A stretch of 64,000 bases of DNA from Isochrysis galbana (Eukaryota > Haptophyta > Isochrysidales > Isochrysidaceae): contig CM030939.1 of assembly GCA_018136815.1 (NCBI GenBank), positions 2,054,808 to 2,118,807 of the forward strand, given 5' to 3'. This document shows positions 8,665-18,511 of the stretch, piece by piece (the first letter of the stretch is position 1; every line of letters begins with the position of its first letter). The notes under the pieces were generated by a model. It had not been told where the DNA came from. It did no database searches and saw only the letters and a program-made list of their open reading frames with translations. Made by a program: the position numbers and the translations under genes.

Positions 8665-11121
8665 ATGGCCCCCTCCGCTGACCAGTCGGGCTACGACTCG
8701 GACGGCGTGCGCGAGAACGAGGAGACGCGGCGGAGCGAGGAGCGGCGCAAGGCTGCGGAGCGACAACGCGAGAGCCAGCGCACCGCCGCCAAGGCCAGCG
8801 CGCAGGAGGACGTGCGCTTGCGTTTCCGGAACGGAGAACTCTCGATGGCAGAGTTCGCAAAGCTGGCGAGGGAGGCGGGAATCTCGACTTCGGAGGTAGC
8901 CAAGACACTACGCGAGGCACAGGCTGCGAAGGCAAAGGGTATTGATATGGCTGCCGTCTCACGAGGCGACCATGAGGCAGTCACTCAAAGCCTCAAGCCA
9001 GAGGCTCGCAGGCCCAGCATGCGAGGCTCATCAACAGAGGGAGCAAAGGAGAGCAAGCCAGTCGCCGCCGCCGCGCTGGAAGCAGCCGAGGCTGCTGAGA
9101 CCGCCGCCAGAGACGCTCATTTAGAGACAAAACAAGAGGACGAAGTCCTTCCAAAGGCGGCGGGTGCATCAAACGCACCCCTGCAACGAAGTCACTACTT
9201 CTTAGAACTTAGTGTGGGTGGTGAGCAACGCGGCCGCTTGGTAGTGCAGCTCTTCGACGACCTCGTTCCGAAGACCGCCGCCAACTTTGGGGCCTTCTGC
9301 CAGGGCTTCACAATGAGTGACAAACATTTGCACTACGCCGGTTGCGCGTTCCATCGCCTCGTCGCCGGCTTTGTGCTACAAGGGGGCGACGTGATCTCGG
9401 GCGATGGGTCAGGTTCGGCTTGCATTTTCAGTGAGAAGGGCACATTCCCAGATGAGCGCCTCGATCTGCCGCACGCGCGGCCGGGCATTCTTTCGATGGC
9501 CAACATGGGCCGTGACTCCAATGGCTGTCAGTTCTTCATCACCTTACAGCCAACCCCAAGCCTTGACGGCAAGCACGTTGTGTTCGGCCGGCTCCTTGCA
9601 GGAATGCGACTGCTTCGCCAGCTCGAGTACATGCCAACCGATGACAAGGAACGCCCGATAACGCCGCTAGTGATCTTGGCTTGCGGGCGACTTTCGACAG
9701 AGGAGGCTGTGGCTGCCGCAAACGCGGAAGGCGATGCTGCGATTCCATCTGAAGCAATTGAGCTCGTGCCTACCGCAAAGGCGGAACGAGCGGAGGCGCT
9801 CGATCTAGGTGGCGAGGCGCTCGTCGTTGCCGCAGCACGCAGCGACGTGCAGATGCTGCGTTCGCTTGTCCAATCCGGTGTGCCCATTGACGCATACGGC
9901 ACTGTCGATGAGGCCGGACCCTTGACGTCAAGTATCGAGTGCACGGCCCTCCATGTGGCCGCGAGTGCCGCCGATCTGGCAACTGTGCAGGCATTGATCA
10001 CTGGCGGGGCAGACGTCAATCTATCTGATTCTCGTAGTCGCACTGCTCTCTACCTATCGACCATGTCCAATTCGGTTGACTGCGTGCGCGCATTGCTGAC
10101 AGCTGGCGCGCGATTGCACGATGCTGATTCCGACGGCAAAATGCCAGTACATGTTGCATCAGCGCGCGGGGCATCCGCGGTGCTCCGGGAGCTCCTTGAA
10201 CATGACTCATCGCTCGTTGAGATACCATGCTCTGCTCTCCTTCCTATCCACTTAGCCAGTGTTGGTGATCACCCGGAATCCGTCAAAATGTTAGCCACTA
10301 TGAAGGCGGACGTCAATACTCTCGCTGCTTCAGAGCATTCGCCACTTCATCTAGCCGCAGGAGCGGGAGCAACGAGAGCGGCCAGCGCTTTGCTCGCAGC
10401 TGGTGCCAACCCATTGCTCCATGGCGAACGCTCAGGGAAGACTCCCCTCCATTGTGCGTGCGAGCGCGGTCGACCCCGCGCTGCGGAGGTTTTACTTGCA
10501 GCCGGAGCGAGTGTGCATGACGTCGACGCGACAGGTGCGACTGCCTTGCACTGGGCGTGTCGCGGCGGTTCATTGGAAGCAGCTCGCCTTCTCCTTGAGG
10601 CTAACGCGAATGTCGATAAAACAACCAAACGTGAATCACGCGCTTTGCATCTTGCATGCGAGGCGCGAGCGCCTGACGTCACCGCACTATTGCTTGATCG
10701 CGGTGCGAATTCACAAGCTGCTGATGCATCTGGTATCACGCCACTCCACGCAGCTGCTGCCTCCGGATGTCTCGCCTCGGCGCGCGCCCTCTTGCAGGCC
10801 GGGGCACACGTAGACCCAGAGCTACACATTCGAGGGAAGGACGAGCTGTCGCATGCAGTTGAGGCACACGTCAAGCGGCCGCTCTTTCTGGCTGCCGAGA
10901 AGGGATATGCCGATCTCGTCCAATTACTGTTGGACGGTGGTGCCGAGCCGAATGCACTTGCGACTGTCGATGGTGCAGGCTCCGTTTCACGTGTCTCGCC
11001 GCTCTGGGCCGCACGCAGAGGAGGCCACACAGCGGTCATCGACTTGCTTGAGCGTGCAGGTGCAATGGAGACGGCGGATACGACTTCGCCCGACGGCGCC
11101 CGTAAGGAAGTGCTTGTCTGA
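8665..11121 (+). CDS. Cyclophilin-type peptidyl-prolyl isomerase fused to ankyrin repeats
   Basis: Intronless, 818 residues, starting MAPSADQSGYDSDG. Residues 1-175 are charged and helical. Residues about 177-340 form a cyclophilin domain with FHRLVAGFVLQGGD, GILSMANMGRDSNGCQFFIT and LDGKHVVFG. The catalytic Arg, Phe, Gln and His of cyclophilin A are conserved, but the Trp that contacts cyclosporin is Ser (TPSLDGKHV). Residues about 382-802 hold roughly a dozen ankyrin repeats with TPLHxA and AxxLLxAGA signatures. It probably catalyses prolyl cis-trans isomerisation, or binds prolines, on a partner recruited by the ankyrin stack. Location unknown. In-frame GTG at 8629 is not needed as a start because the ATG follows a TATA box. 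Confidence 0.9.
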   Translation: MAPSADQSGYDSDGVRENEETRRSEERRKAAERQRESQRTAAKASAQEDVRLRFRNGELSMAEFAKLAREAGISTSEVAKTLREAQAAKAKGIDMAAVSRGDHEAVTQSLKPEARRPSMRGSSTEGAKESKPVAAAALEAAEAAETAARDAHLETKQEDEVLPKAAGASNAPLQRSHYFLELSVGGEQRGRLVVQLFDDLVPKTAANFGAFCQGFTMSDKHLHYAGCAFHRLVAGFVLQGGDVISGDGSGSACIFSEKGTFPDERLDLPHARPGILSMANMGRDSNGCQFFITLQPTPSLDGKHVVFGRLLAGMRLLRQLEYMPTDDKERPITPLVILACGRLSTEEAVAAANAEGDAAIPSEAIELVPTAKAERAEALDLGGEALVVAAARSDVQMLRSLVQSGVPIDAYGTVDEAGPLTSSIECTALHVAASAADLATVQALITGGADVNLSDSRSRTALYLSTMSNSVDCVRALLTAGARLHDADSDGKMPVHVASARGASAVLRELLEHDSSLVEIPCSALLPIHLASVGDHPESVKMLATMKADVNTLAASEHSPLHLAAGAGATRAASALLAAGANPLLHGERSGKTPLHCACERGRPRAAEVLLAAGASVHDVDATGATALHWACRGGSLEAARLLLEANANVDKTTKRESRALHLACEARAPDVTALLLDRGANSQAADASGITPLHAAAASGCLASARALLQAGAHVDPELHIRGKDELSHAVEAHVKRPLFLAAEKGYADLVQLLLDGGAEPNALATVDGAGSVSRVSPLWAARRGGHTAVIDLLERAGAMETADTTSPDGARKEVLV

Positions 11122-11287
11122 GCTTTGCTACCCAGGTTCTAGCGAATGAGGCTTCTTAAATAGATCAGCCGAGCGAGTGTCGTAGATACATAGCTCAGAC
11201 ACGGCGTTGTAGTGACGGCGTGCTACTCCACTGCGAGTCTAATCAAACCGACCAACGGACACTTGAGCCGGTCTTATGTTCAAACAC

Positions 11288-11293
11288 AATAAA
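11288..11293 (+). terminator. Candidate poly(A) signal AATAAA
   Basis: AATAAA lies 167 bp after the cyclophilin-ankyrin stop. The surrounding AATAAAATGACTGA also occurs at 62607, within the repeat family that hosts the 11310-11523 insertion, so it may belong to that repeat. Confidence 0.35.
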
Positions 11294-11309
11294 ATGACTG
11301 ACTATTAGT

Positions 11310-11523
11310 AGCCCACCTCCATGGGCCGGACAAGGGACAAGGCGGGGGAGTCACTCACCGATGCCATGGATTTTCTCACCGACGCCATGGATTTTCGTGG
11401 GGTAGAGGGGGTTCGCGGGGGGGGGGGGGGTTCTGGGGGGGCAGGTAAGGGGGGTCCCTGGGGAATCCTTGGACACCCAGGAGGGATGGAAAATAGTTGT
11501 TAAAAAGCGTGAGTGACCGGCCT
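11310..11523. mobile_element. 214-bp miniature insertion flanked by 9-bp target-site duplication
   Basis: ACTATTAGT occurs immediately before (11301-11309) and after (11524-11532). The right end reads GTTAAAAAGCGTGAGTGACCGGCCT, and related ends occur at about 24863-24891 and, inverted, at 58384-58409. The related host sequence at 62606-62725 lacks the insertion and has one copy of the target (AGTAGTGGT), so it serves as an empty site. A 9-bp duplication is typical of Mutator-like elements. The left terminus only weakly resembles the right. Non-coding and G-run rich. Confidence 0.78.
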
Positions 11524-11532
11524 ACTATTAGT

Positions 11533-12059
11533 GCCGCTAGCCATGTACCAACACACCAAGCCACGACACACATCACACATGGCCGCATTAAGACCCAAGG
11601 CAAAGAAAGAAAGCACTAAACACCTGAATATACATTATACCTCCCCTCTCGCCCTCGCAGGCCCCTGGCTCCCGTTAGAAATAGAAACTCCCTATAAGTT
11701 CATTATCATTATGGAGATGAAAACCTACGTTAGTCGCCAACGTATTTCGAAGACTTACCAGGGAAAAGCATCGGGGGTCGCGGGGGGGGGGGGCAGGGAA
11801 GCGAGCTTTTTGCACAGTCGTCCGGCTAAGAATGAGAGGCCCTTGGCCCTTGGCCAAGGCCAAGGCCTTGGGGCAGGCCAGTTTCCAGTCAGCCCGAGCA
11901 ATGCCCCACAGAAAAAGCGGCGCACAGCGTCCTCGGAACCTTACTTAAAGAGGGCCTGTCGCATCCGCGATCAACCCTCTACTTTTATAACGACTGACCC
12001 TCGCTTGTCGCATTCGCGAATCGACACTTGGACTCGGAGTGTACACTCTTTAGAATTCT
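11533..12059. other. Continuation of the host repeat, then spacer
   Basis: 11533-11610 aligns with 62629-62725 (GCCGCTA, CCACGACxCACA, CCGCATTAAG). The remainder has no gene. TTGGCCTTGGCCAAGG near 11843 is a local palindrome. TGTCGCATTCGCGAATCGACA at 12006 resembles GAGTCGATTCGCGAATGCGACA in the 22-kb repeat family. Confidence 0.45.
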
Positions 12060-12308
12060 ATTGTATTCCTGCCCATCTGAAGGTTGCAGGTTGCAGGCAT
12101 GAGAATATATTCGTGTAAGGTACGCGCCCACACTCACAATTGAACAGTTCCCCGTGTTGCTACTGACGCACAAGACACATGACACACAGATTCGGATTCC
12201 CCATGGTCTCAAGCCCAGGTTCCAGGTTTGCAGATTTTGGTCTCGAAATTTGCGATTTGTATTTTGTTTTTGCTGTTACTATAATTGTTGGCTCGTTTTC
12301 CTTTAAGG
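12060..12308 (-). repeat. Dispersed repeat, inverted relative to 44937-45153
   Basis: Read on the minus strand it matches 44937-45153. Shared landmarks are AACAATTATAGTAACAGC, AAACAAAAT, GAGACCATGGGGAATCCG, CGGGGAACTGTTCAATTG and GATGGGCAGGAATACAA. It is AT-richer than its surroundings and has no ORF of note. It is probably a mobile-element terminus. Confidence 0.8.
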
Positions 12309-13086
12309 TCCCTCCTTGCCATAGTCGATGGCTTCGAAGGCGCCCCCACCCCTCCTTCCTCCGTCAAAGCCGACGCTCCACCGCCGCCCTCTTTCTTTGC
12401 GGGCTCCCTGGCCATCGCCGCCCTTCTCCCTCCGTCGGCGTTTCCCTTCCCGCCCGACCCGTTCTCCGACGACCCCAACGCCCTCGACCGTCGGCCCTCT
12501 TTGCTCGTAATTTCGTCCGTCCATCGCCACTCTCCCTTCCTTTCTTTCTTTGTTCGTTCGTTTGCCTGCATGTACCTCAACAATTCTCTGAATCTCAAGC
12601 CACAGCCACTCCACTCCCTCAGCCACAATCTTAGCTAGCTGCAAGGCCATCAAATCATCCGTCGTTATCATCGCGGCATTTCTACACGGGATCAAGAAAC
12701 AGAACATCATTAGGTGACGGCTTATATCAACATAAAAGCCAATCATTTGGATTTCAAAATATCGTTATCGTTATCATCGCGTTACAAATCCTAATCGGGT
12801 ATCATCAATCGTCGTCGGCGTTTTTCGATTGATCATAGTGTGCATGCAAATGGGTCGGTCCTCGTCATCTCAACTTCCAACAAGTGCGATTCCCACCCGC
12901 ATCACCTTGTTGCCGGCTGCAGGCGGCTCATCTGGAATTATTGACAGTTAGTCTCTGTTCGCTCTGTATGGTCTCGCTGTGTTCCATTGCACCCACCTCG
13001 AAGTCGATTTCGTGGAGAAATGATTCCAAGCAACCATTGTGTAGATCTTTGGCCAACTTATACAAAGCACAAACGCGGGGCATTCA
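12309..13086. other. Pyrimidine-rich spacer, no recognised gene
   Basis: The block 12330-12560 is CT-rich and opens frames on both strands that translate to Pro/Ser/Arg-rich or Gly/Glu-rich low complexity. AT-rich sequence with ATCGTTATCGTTATCATC follows (12760-12780). This is the 3' flank of the minus-strand gene ending at 13087. Confidence 0.45.
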
Positions 13087-14706
13087 TTATTTGCTCGTGG
13101 AAGCGAGCCGCGCCTCGATATACCCGACACCCCCTGGGGATGTCACAAGGTTCACGCCCGCTTGTTTCCTCATGGAGCGGCGCGATCGGCGTACTGGAGT
13201 GGCCGACACACTGCCGTCTTCGTTCACGCCAATGCCGCTATCAGTGACTGCCATTCGGACAAACTGCTCCGTGCCATAATTTTCGTTTATTTGAGACGAG
13301 GAAGAAAGCTCAGTACGAATCCTGGACCCTTTCGCCGCGCGCTGTGCCGCTGCTTTGGCTGCTGCCGCCGCAACTTCGGAGGCAGATACGGCGGCGAGGC
13401 GCATGCTAAGGAATGAGCCCAATCCGATTATTACCAATCCACAAAATCCAGGAAGCAGAGAAGCCCATATTGCATGTGATCCTGCGGAACCAAGTGGCTC
13501 ATTCACTGAATCGGAAATCGTAGATGCAACTATTGTCCTCGCCGCGAGCCGTACTGGTATGTTCGAATGGTTAGCATCACAGATTAAGTCCGCTTCCCAT
13601 GGCCATGTGCTCTGAACAACGCACGGCATTCGCACGCAATGATTTGCCGAGATCCGCAGGGGCTGCCAGCCAGGGATGAGCTGCTTCTCGTTTGCACGAG
13701 TTCTTCCTCCAGAATGAGCAGTGATCTGTCTCACCGGGATATTAGAATGGTTAGCAACACACACCGGGTGCATCTCTACGACATGATAATTTTCAAGCAT
13801 CTCTTTGGAAGAATCTCTAAGCTCGGCATTTGTGAATATTTTAGAAGCGAGTAGAGCTGCGAGTAGCGTGAGGCCCAGCCACAACGGCCACCTTAAGGTT
13901 GATGTACTTCGTTTATGCTCGCTCAATCCTTGTATGATTCGTGGCCCATCGTTGTATTGAGTCTGGTGTACAACCTCATCAAAAGCATCTTCATCAACTG
14001 GGCACATGTCTCGCTCCTCCTCACTTGGACGCACCTCTGATGGCAGAGTCGCCTTCAATCCATCCTGGGGCAAGTCAACCTCAAAAGACCGCATCGAGAC
14101 AGTTTCCTGACGAGGATGTGCCCTTGCATCCGAAATAGTCTGTGCAGTATCATCGAGGTCTGTTACATCTTTCTCAATATCGCCCAAGGGTATGATGGAA
14201 GGGTCCAACGAGCCCATGGTTGATGGCAATGAGGCTTCCCTGCCCCCTTCCTGTAAGGTCTTCGGAGGCAGAGCGGTGGAATATAGCGACGAATCGTCTA
14301 ACGAGGAGGTGACCGCTTTCACGAGGTCGTGCACCATCAGCAGCTCCTCTGCCTCCGATGGACGTACATCACCGAGTACAGGCCGGTGACGCAGCCCACC
14401 AGCCGAAAAGCGTGGAGTGCTCCGCTTGCGAGGCGATTGCATCTCCTGATTTTCGTTGACGGCATCACCGGTCGACTTCATTTGCTTTTGCGCGGAACTA
14501 TGCTCGAGACGTGGCCGTGAGGGTGACATTGTACGTTGCAACGGCGTTCCACTGGCACTGTTCTTCTCTGTCGCACGGACAGCGGGGCTGGGACTGAGTA
14601 TGGGAGTACGCCCGGTGGTAAGCGCCATCCTCATCTCGCTGCAAATGGTGGGCTTCTCATAATTCTTTCGCGCGGACGGAGGGGAGAGCACGTGCTCTGA
14701 AGCCAT
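13087..14706 (-). CDS. Ser/Pro-rich protein with two membrane segments
   Basis: 539 residues from the first in-frame ATG (MASEHVLSPPSARKNY); an upstream TTG is unlikely. The first half is rich in SP and TP sites, as in phosphorylated cytoplasmic or nucleoplasmic tails. Segment 1 is WPLWLGLTLLAALLASKIF (about residue 270). Segment 2 is about residues 417-437 (LLPGFCGLVIIGLGSFLSM). The loop carries a duplicated motif ANHSNIPVR about 60 residues apart. The C-terminal tail is Ala-rich then basic (TPVRRSRRSMRKQ). The layout recalls inner-nuclear-membrane or ER-anchored proteins, but there is no family motif I recognise. No introns seen. Confidence 0.72.
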   Translation of the reverse strand: MASEHVLSPPSARKNYEKPTICSEMRMALTTGRTPILSPSPAVRATEKNSASGTPLQRTMSPSRPRLEHSSAQKQMKSTGDAVNENQEMQSPRKRSTPRFSAGGLRHRPVLGDVRPSEAEELLMVHDLVKAVTSSLDDSSLYSTALPPKTLQEGGREASLPSTMGSLDPSIIPLGDIEKDVTDLDDTAQTISDARAHPRQETVSMRSFEVDLPQDGLKATLPSEVRPSEEERDMCPVDEDAFDEVVHQTQYNDGPRIIQGLSEHKRSTSTLRWPLWLGLTLLAALLASKIFTNAELRDSSKEMLENYHVVEMHPVCVANHSNIPVRQITAHSGGRTRANEKQLIPGWQPLRISANHCVRMPCVVQSTWPWEADLICDANHSNIPVRLAARTIVASTISDSVNEPLGSAGSHAIWASLLPGFCGLVIIGLGSFLSMRLAAVSASEVAAAAAKAAAQRAAKGSRIRTELSSSSQINENYGTEQFVRMAVTDSGIGVNEDGSVSATPVRRSRRSMRKQAGVNLVTSPGGVGYIEARLASTSK

Positions 14707-15028
14707 CGTGAGGCGTGACAGTGGGCCGCTTCTCGGCTCCGATAGCTCCCTCTCTCTCCCCACTGGCGGGCGAGCATTCAAACCGTTAGAGTTTTTTCTT
14801 GTTGTGCGAGTATAACCTTAGTGCTGTGGTCCGTAGCCTTCATCGGCAACGGAGCCCCTACCCCGCGATCCCGCGATGGGGGTGTGCGCGGTTGGTGCAT
14901 GGCTCGTCCGGTGTATGTGGCTAGGGATGCTAGCCAACAAGATGCTATACAAGCCTACAATTCTAAACGCCGAGAGACCACTTCAATCTCGACAATCACT
15001 AGTCACTGCTAGCGCGTTTGACAACCCT
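14707..15028. other. 5' flank of the minus-strand gene
   Basis: The spacer contains no gene. The AT-rich stretch near 14790-14820 lies about 100 bp upstream of the 14706 ATG and could hold its promoter. Confidence 0.4.
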
Positions 15029-15200
15029 ACATACATGGGAGGTACGGACCATCGGCCCCCCAGAAACGGTAGATACGGCTGTATCTGGGTCAACTCCCAG
15101 ATACGGCCAGATACGGTGCTAGATACAAATACGGTCCAAATACCGGGAGGGGGTGAGGGGGTTGAGCGGCGCGCGTAGGAGGCGCGGCGCACGCGCAGGG
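15029..15200 (-). repeat. GTATCTG-rich repeat, inverted partner of 5030-5200
   Basis: The minus-strand reading reproduces the 5030-5200 sequence through the GC-rich CGCCGCGCCTCCTACGCGCG segment, the TATTTGGAC segment and the CCATCGGCCCCCCAG segment. Both ends break off within about 10 bp of each other, so the unit is about 165 bp. Confidence 0.8.
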
Positions 15201-15977
15201 CGCGTAGGGCCAGGGCAATACTTGTAGCGAAATTCGCCCAAACTTGTCGGCCAAACTTGCAGGATTCTTGTTACGGACTGCCCAAACTTGTAACATTCTT
15301 GTACTCACGTGCGCACGCGCGAAAGTGCTTCGCAACACGTCTTCCTTTATAAGCGCTGGGCGGCTCTCAGGACTCAGGAGGTTGTTTGGTGTTTGGGAGA
15401 GGCAGCACGGCAGCGCCTCACAAAGTCGCCACCCGTGCGCCTCCCATGCTGCGGGGGCTCGACCACCTTCAGGCGCGCCATGCCGCCCGACTCTCGCAAA
15501 AGCGGCGGAGCGGCGAGAGTTTTCGTGGCAAGGCGATCGGCCGTCTAGGGGGCGCCAAAATCCTTATTTGTTAATAACAAAAACGTAATAATATTCGGCA
15601 GCCCTTGATGGCTCTTAGTGCCAAATTTTTTGGTAGTCTTTCGCTCTTTCGCCCCAGTGTACCTGCTATTCCCCTCTCAACATGAATTTCTTTTCTGTTA
15701 ACTTTATTGCCCCTATTTTGGCGATGCGGTTCAGTAATGGAACGGAGGTACATACTACTACTAGTAGTACTTTTTGTACACCGCTAAGAAGACGTTCCCG
15801 AGATAGGAGAGTATTGTATCGAAAAATGGACGGTCAGAGAGAGGGAAAGACAGAACACACACCTCGGAAAGAAAGAGGAGCTCGGTCGGTCCGCCTCGGC
15901 GCGAAGGGCGACGAGTGCGCCGAGCGGTAACCACGAGGCGCTCGGCGATCCGGCTTGCTGTCCTCCAGCTCTCGAGC
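15201..15977. other. Spacer and presumed promoter of the UPF0210 gene
   Basis: No gene recognised. TTTATAAG near 15345 is a weak TATA candidate followed by short frames only. ACTACTAGTAGTAC at about 15759 is a palindrome. The UPF0210 ATG at 15978 follows a GC-rich leader. Confidence 0.4.
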
Positions 15978-17153
15978 ATGGCGGCAGCAACGCCGCTGCT
16001 CAAGGTGCGTACTATCACCGTCGGCATCACGCTCGAGCCAGACCAGCCGTTCGGGATATGGTCAAAGGCTATCGAGGGTGCTGCAAAGGTGTGCTCTGCA
16101 GCATCGAAACGATTTTCAGAAGCAGGATTCGAGGTCCAGACCACTCGAATCAGTACCAACCCCTTCGAGGAATGGATTGATGTCACGGATGCCCCCGGCG
16201 CACTGCACACTTTCCGTGCGATTGATGAAGAGCTTCGGAGACTTGAGGTTGGGCTGTTCTCTGCCGGCCCAGCCACCTCCTTGCAAGGAATTGCGCTCGT
16301 GCCAGATGTCATCTCCATGGGACCACGCATCTCGTTTTCGGCCATGCTCGCGGACCCACTGGATATAAATTTTGCGTCTGCGATCGCGGGTGCTATCTTG
16401 CGCGTCTCTAGAGAGACCGCAGGTGGTGAAGGCAACTTCCAATTTTGCGCATCATGCAATGTGCCGCCTGGAATCCCATTCTTTCCCGCTGCCTATCACA
16501 AGGGTCAAGCTTCTTTTGCAATCGGCTGTGAGACATCTGCGCTCGTGGCGCATGCACTACCACTGGCTCATGGTGAACTGCCCCTAGCACGGCGTTTGCT
16601 GATCGATACTTTCGAGAAGGAGATGACTCCAGTGCAAGATATTGCACGCCAACTATCTGCGCTATACAAGTTGCCTTTCGATGGAATAGATGCTTCAGTC
16701 GCTCCCTTTGGCTCCGCACCGTCGCTTGCAAATTCTTTTGAATCCATAGGTCTTGGGCGCTTCGGTGAGTCCGGTACTCTAGCAGTGGCTTCTCTCGTGA
16801 CTGGTGCTCTCAAATCATTATCCAACATTCGAACCACAGGTTACTCAGGACTCATGCTACCGCCGTGTGAAGATGCTGGGCTAGCGGCACGTGCCTCTGA
16901 GTCAGGCTACCGCATCCACGATCTACTGGCGTACTCTGCCGTCTGCGGGCTAGGACTTGACACAGTCCCTGTTGCAGGCGACATTTCTCAACACAAACTG
17001 GCAGCATTAATCCTCGATGTGGCAGCACTCGCTTTTAGGCTAAACAAGCCGCTCACCGCCCGCGTGTTTCCAGTTCCCGGGAAGGTGGCCGGGGAGATGA
17101 CCGACTTTAAGTCGCCATACTTAGTAAACACGCGATGCTTTGAAGTCCCATGA
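15978..17153 (+). CDS. UPF0210/DUF711 family protein
   Basis: Intronless, 391 residues from MAAATPLLKVRTITVG. The family is recognised from VRTITVGITLEP near the N-terminus, RISTNPFEEWI, FCASCNVPPGIPFFPAAYHKG in the middle, and TTGYSGLMLPPCED plus LAYSAVCGLGLDTVPVAGD near the C-terminus. These match the layout of the UPF0210 (DUF711) family, common in bacteria and archaea, whose biochemical role is not settled. The length of about 390 is shorter than typical bacterial members (about 450). Lack of introns and a mostly prokaryotic family make ancient transfer plausible. The upstream in-frame frame from 15915 has no ATG. Confidence 0.85.
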   Translation: MAAATPLLKVRTITVGITLEPDQPFGIWSKAIEGAAKVCSAASKRFSEAGFEVQTTRISTNPFEEWIDVTDAPGALHTFRAIDEELRRLEVGLFSAGPATSLQGIALVPDVISMGPRISFSAMLADPLDINFASAIAGAILRVSRETAGGEGNFQFCASCNVPPGIPFFPAAYHKGQASFAIGCETSALVAHALPLAHGELPLARRLLIDTFEKEMTPVQDIARQLSALYKLPFDGIDASVAPFGSAPSLANSFESIGLGRFGESGTLAVASLVTGALKSLSNIRTTGYSGLMLPPCEDAGLAARASESGYRIHDLLAYSAVCGLGLDTVPVAGDISQHKLAALILDVAALAFRLNKPLTARVFPVPGKVAGEMTDFKSPYLVNTRCFEVP

Positions 17154-18510
17154 TGCCCAGCAGAAGGAGGACACCAAGGTGACGGACGGGAGCTGCGCGC
17201 TGCAGGCGGTGCGGAGTGCAGCACCGTAGCCAAGACACAGAGAGGCTCCAAGCTACGATTTGTGCATACTATGTGGTGAGTGAGGGCTGTGGATTTGACG
17301 AGCAAGGGCTGCCCTTGCTGTGGCTGGTTTATTAGGGAGAGCCGCTGAGTGTGCCGCAGCAGCACGCGGGATGCGACCACGCCGCAATTGATGGCCGATT
17401 GCTTGTGCACGCACCTCGTGGGTTTTACCCCTTTTGGGACCGGGGCGCCGCGTGAAATCGTGCGGCGAAAATCCTCGACTTGTGCAAATTTCCGCTCGCT
17501 GCGCCGCTCCGTCCGCCCTTCTCTCGCATTCTTGCAGCCCGCATCGAGGGCGCCCTCGTGCGAATCGTGAATATCGCGAGGCCACACATGGCAGTAAATG
17601 TCGGAGCAAACCGTACACGAACTCGCCGTTTTTTTCTATGTGATTGATCTTATTTCTTGTATACGTTCACACTAGCTACCCATCCAGCTCTCCTATCCGG
17701 TTGGACTAAATCCACATAGGACTATGTTGAAAATACTCCTACAGGCACACGCACAGCCGAACTCTAGGATGGCAGGACTAGTAGTACTAGTACGTGCAGC
17801 CGTGCAGCCCTTAAAGAGCGATGAGCGATGATCGAGGGCCGCTGGTGTGGTCCGGGACAAGCGCATATCGAGGGCCGGAGGGGGTAGTGCCCCCTCCCTC
17901 AGTCGGACACCTGGCTCGTCAGGCATGGCGGGATTCCGGGACTAAAAAGTTGTGTCCCAGTAGCTAGTGGGGTTGGCTAGGATATAACATTGAATAATTT
18001 AATTGTGATGGTGATAGAGACAAAAGTCAAAAGTCCACCACGTACTACGTCAAAACTCAAAACTATTCACATACTATTCACTATTCAAGGATCAAGGAAC
18101 GCCTCGGTTGGTCCATATGAATATGAAGCAGGCGACGTGAGCGAGGGGTGATCCCTATAAATGCAAGGCGTACAGAGGAGGAGAGCCCCCGTACCCTTGT
18201 GGATGCAAGGCGTGCCCCCCCCCCCCCCCCCCCCCCCAAAGCGGAGGGTGTGGTACCGGATGGAATGTCGATACCAACGCCGCCTGCCGGGCGCGCTCAG
18301 CCGTCCAAAAAATAATGCGTGCAATGTCGATAGGCCGATTGCATGACGCGTGGCCCGGGTATGAAATTTTCATGAACGCACTTACATGTGCGCACGGAAG
18401 ACTGCGGCACCATACAACCCCACCGCACGCGCAAAACTGAAACACATCCTTGACGAGCACTTGAACCTCCAAGGTGGGCAAGGACGGAGGTGTACACATT
18501 ACACATTACT
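17154..18510. other. Gene-poor spacer with a long poly-C run
   Basis: There is an ORF pair around 17250-17640 in both strands with no domain. ACTAGTAGTACTAGTACG at about 17774 is palindromic. A C-run of about 23 bp lies at 18215-18237. ATGCAAGGCGT occurs twice (18162 and 18204), each next to GAGG/GGGC sequence. No recognised gene. Confidence 0.45.
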
Positions 18511-18511
18511 A

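Noticed and set aside
13087..14706. LEM-domain or SUN-domain nuclear envelope protein
   Set aside because: Topology is suggestive but neither domain signature is visible.
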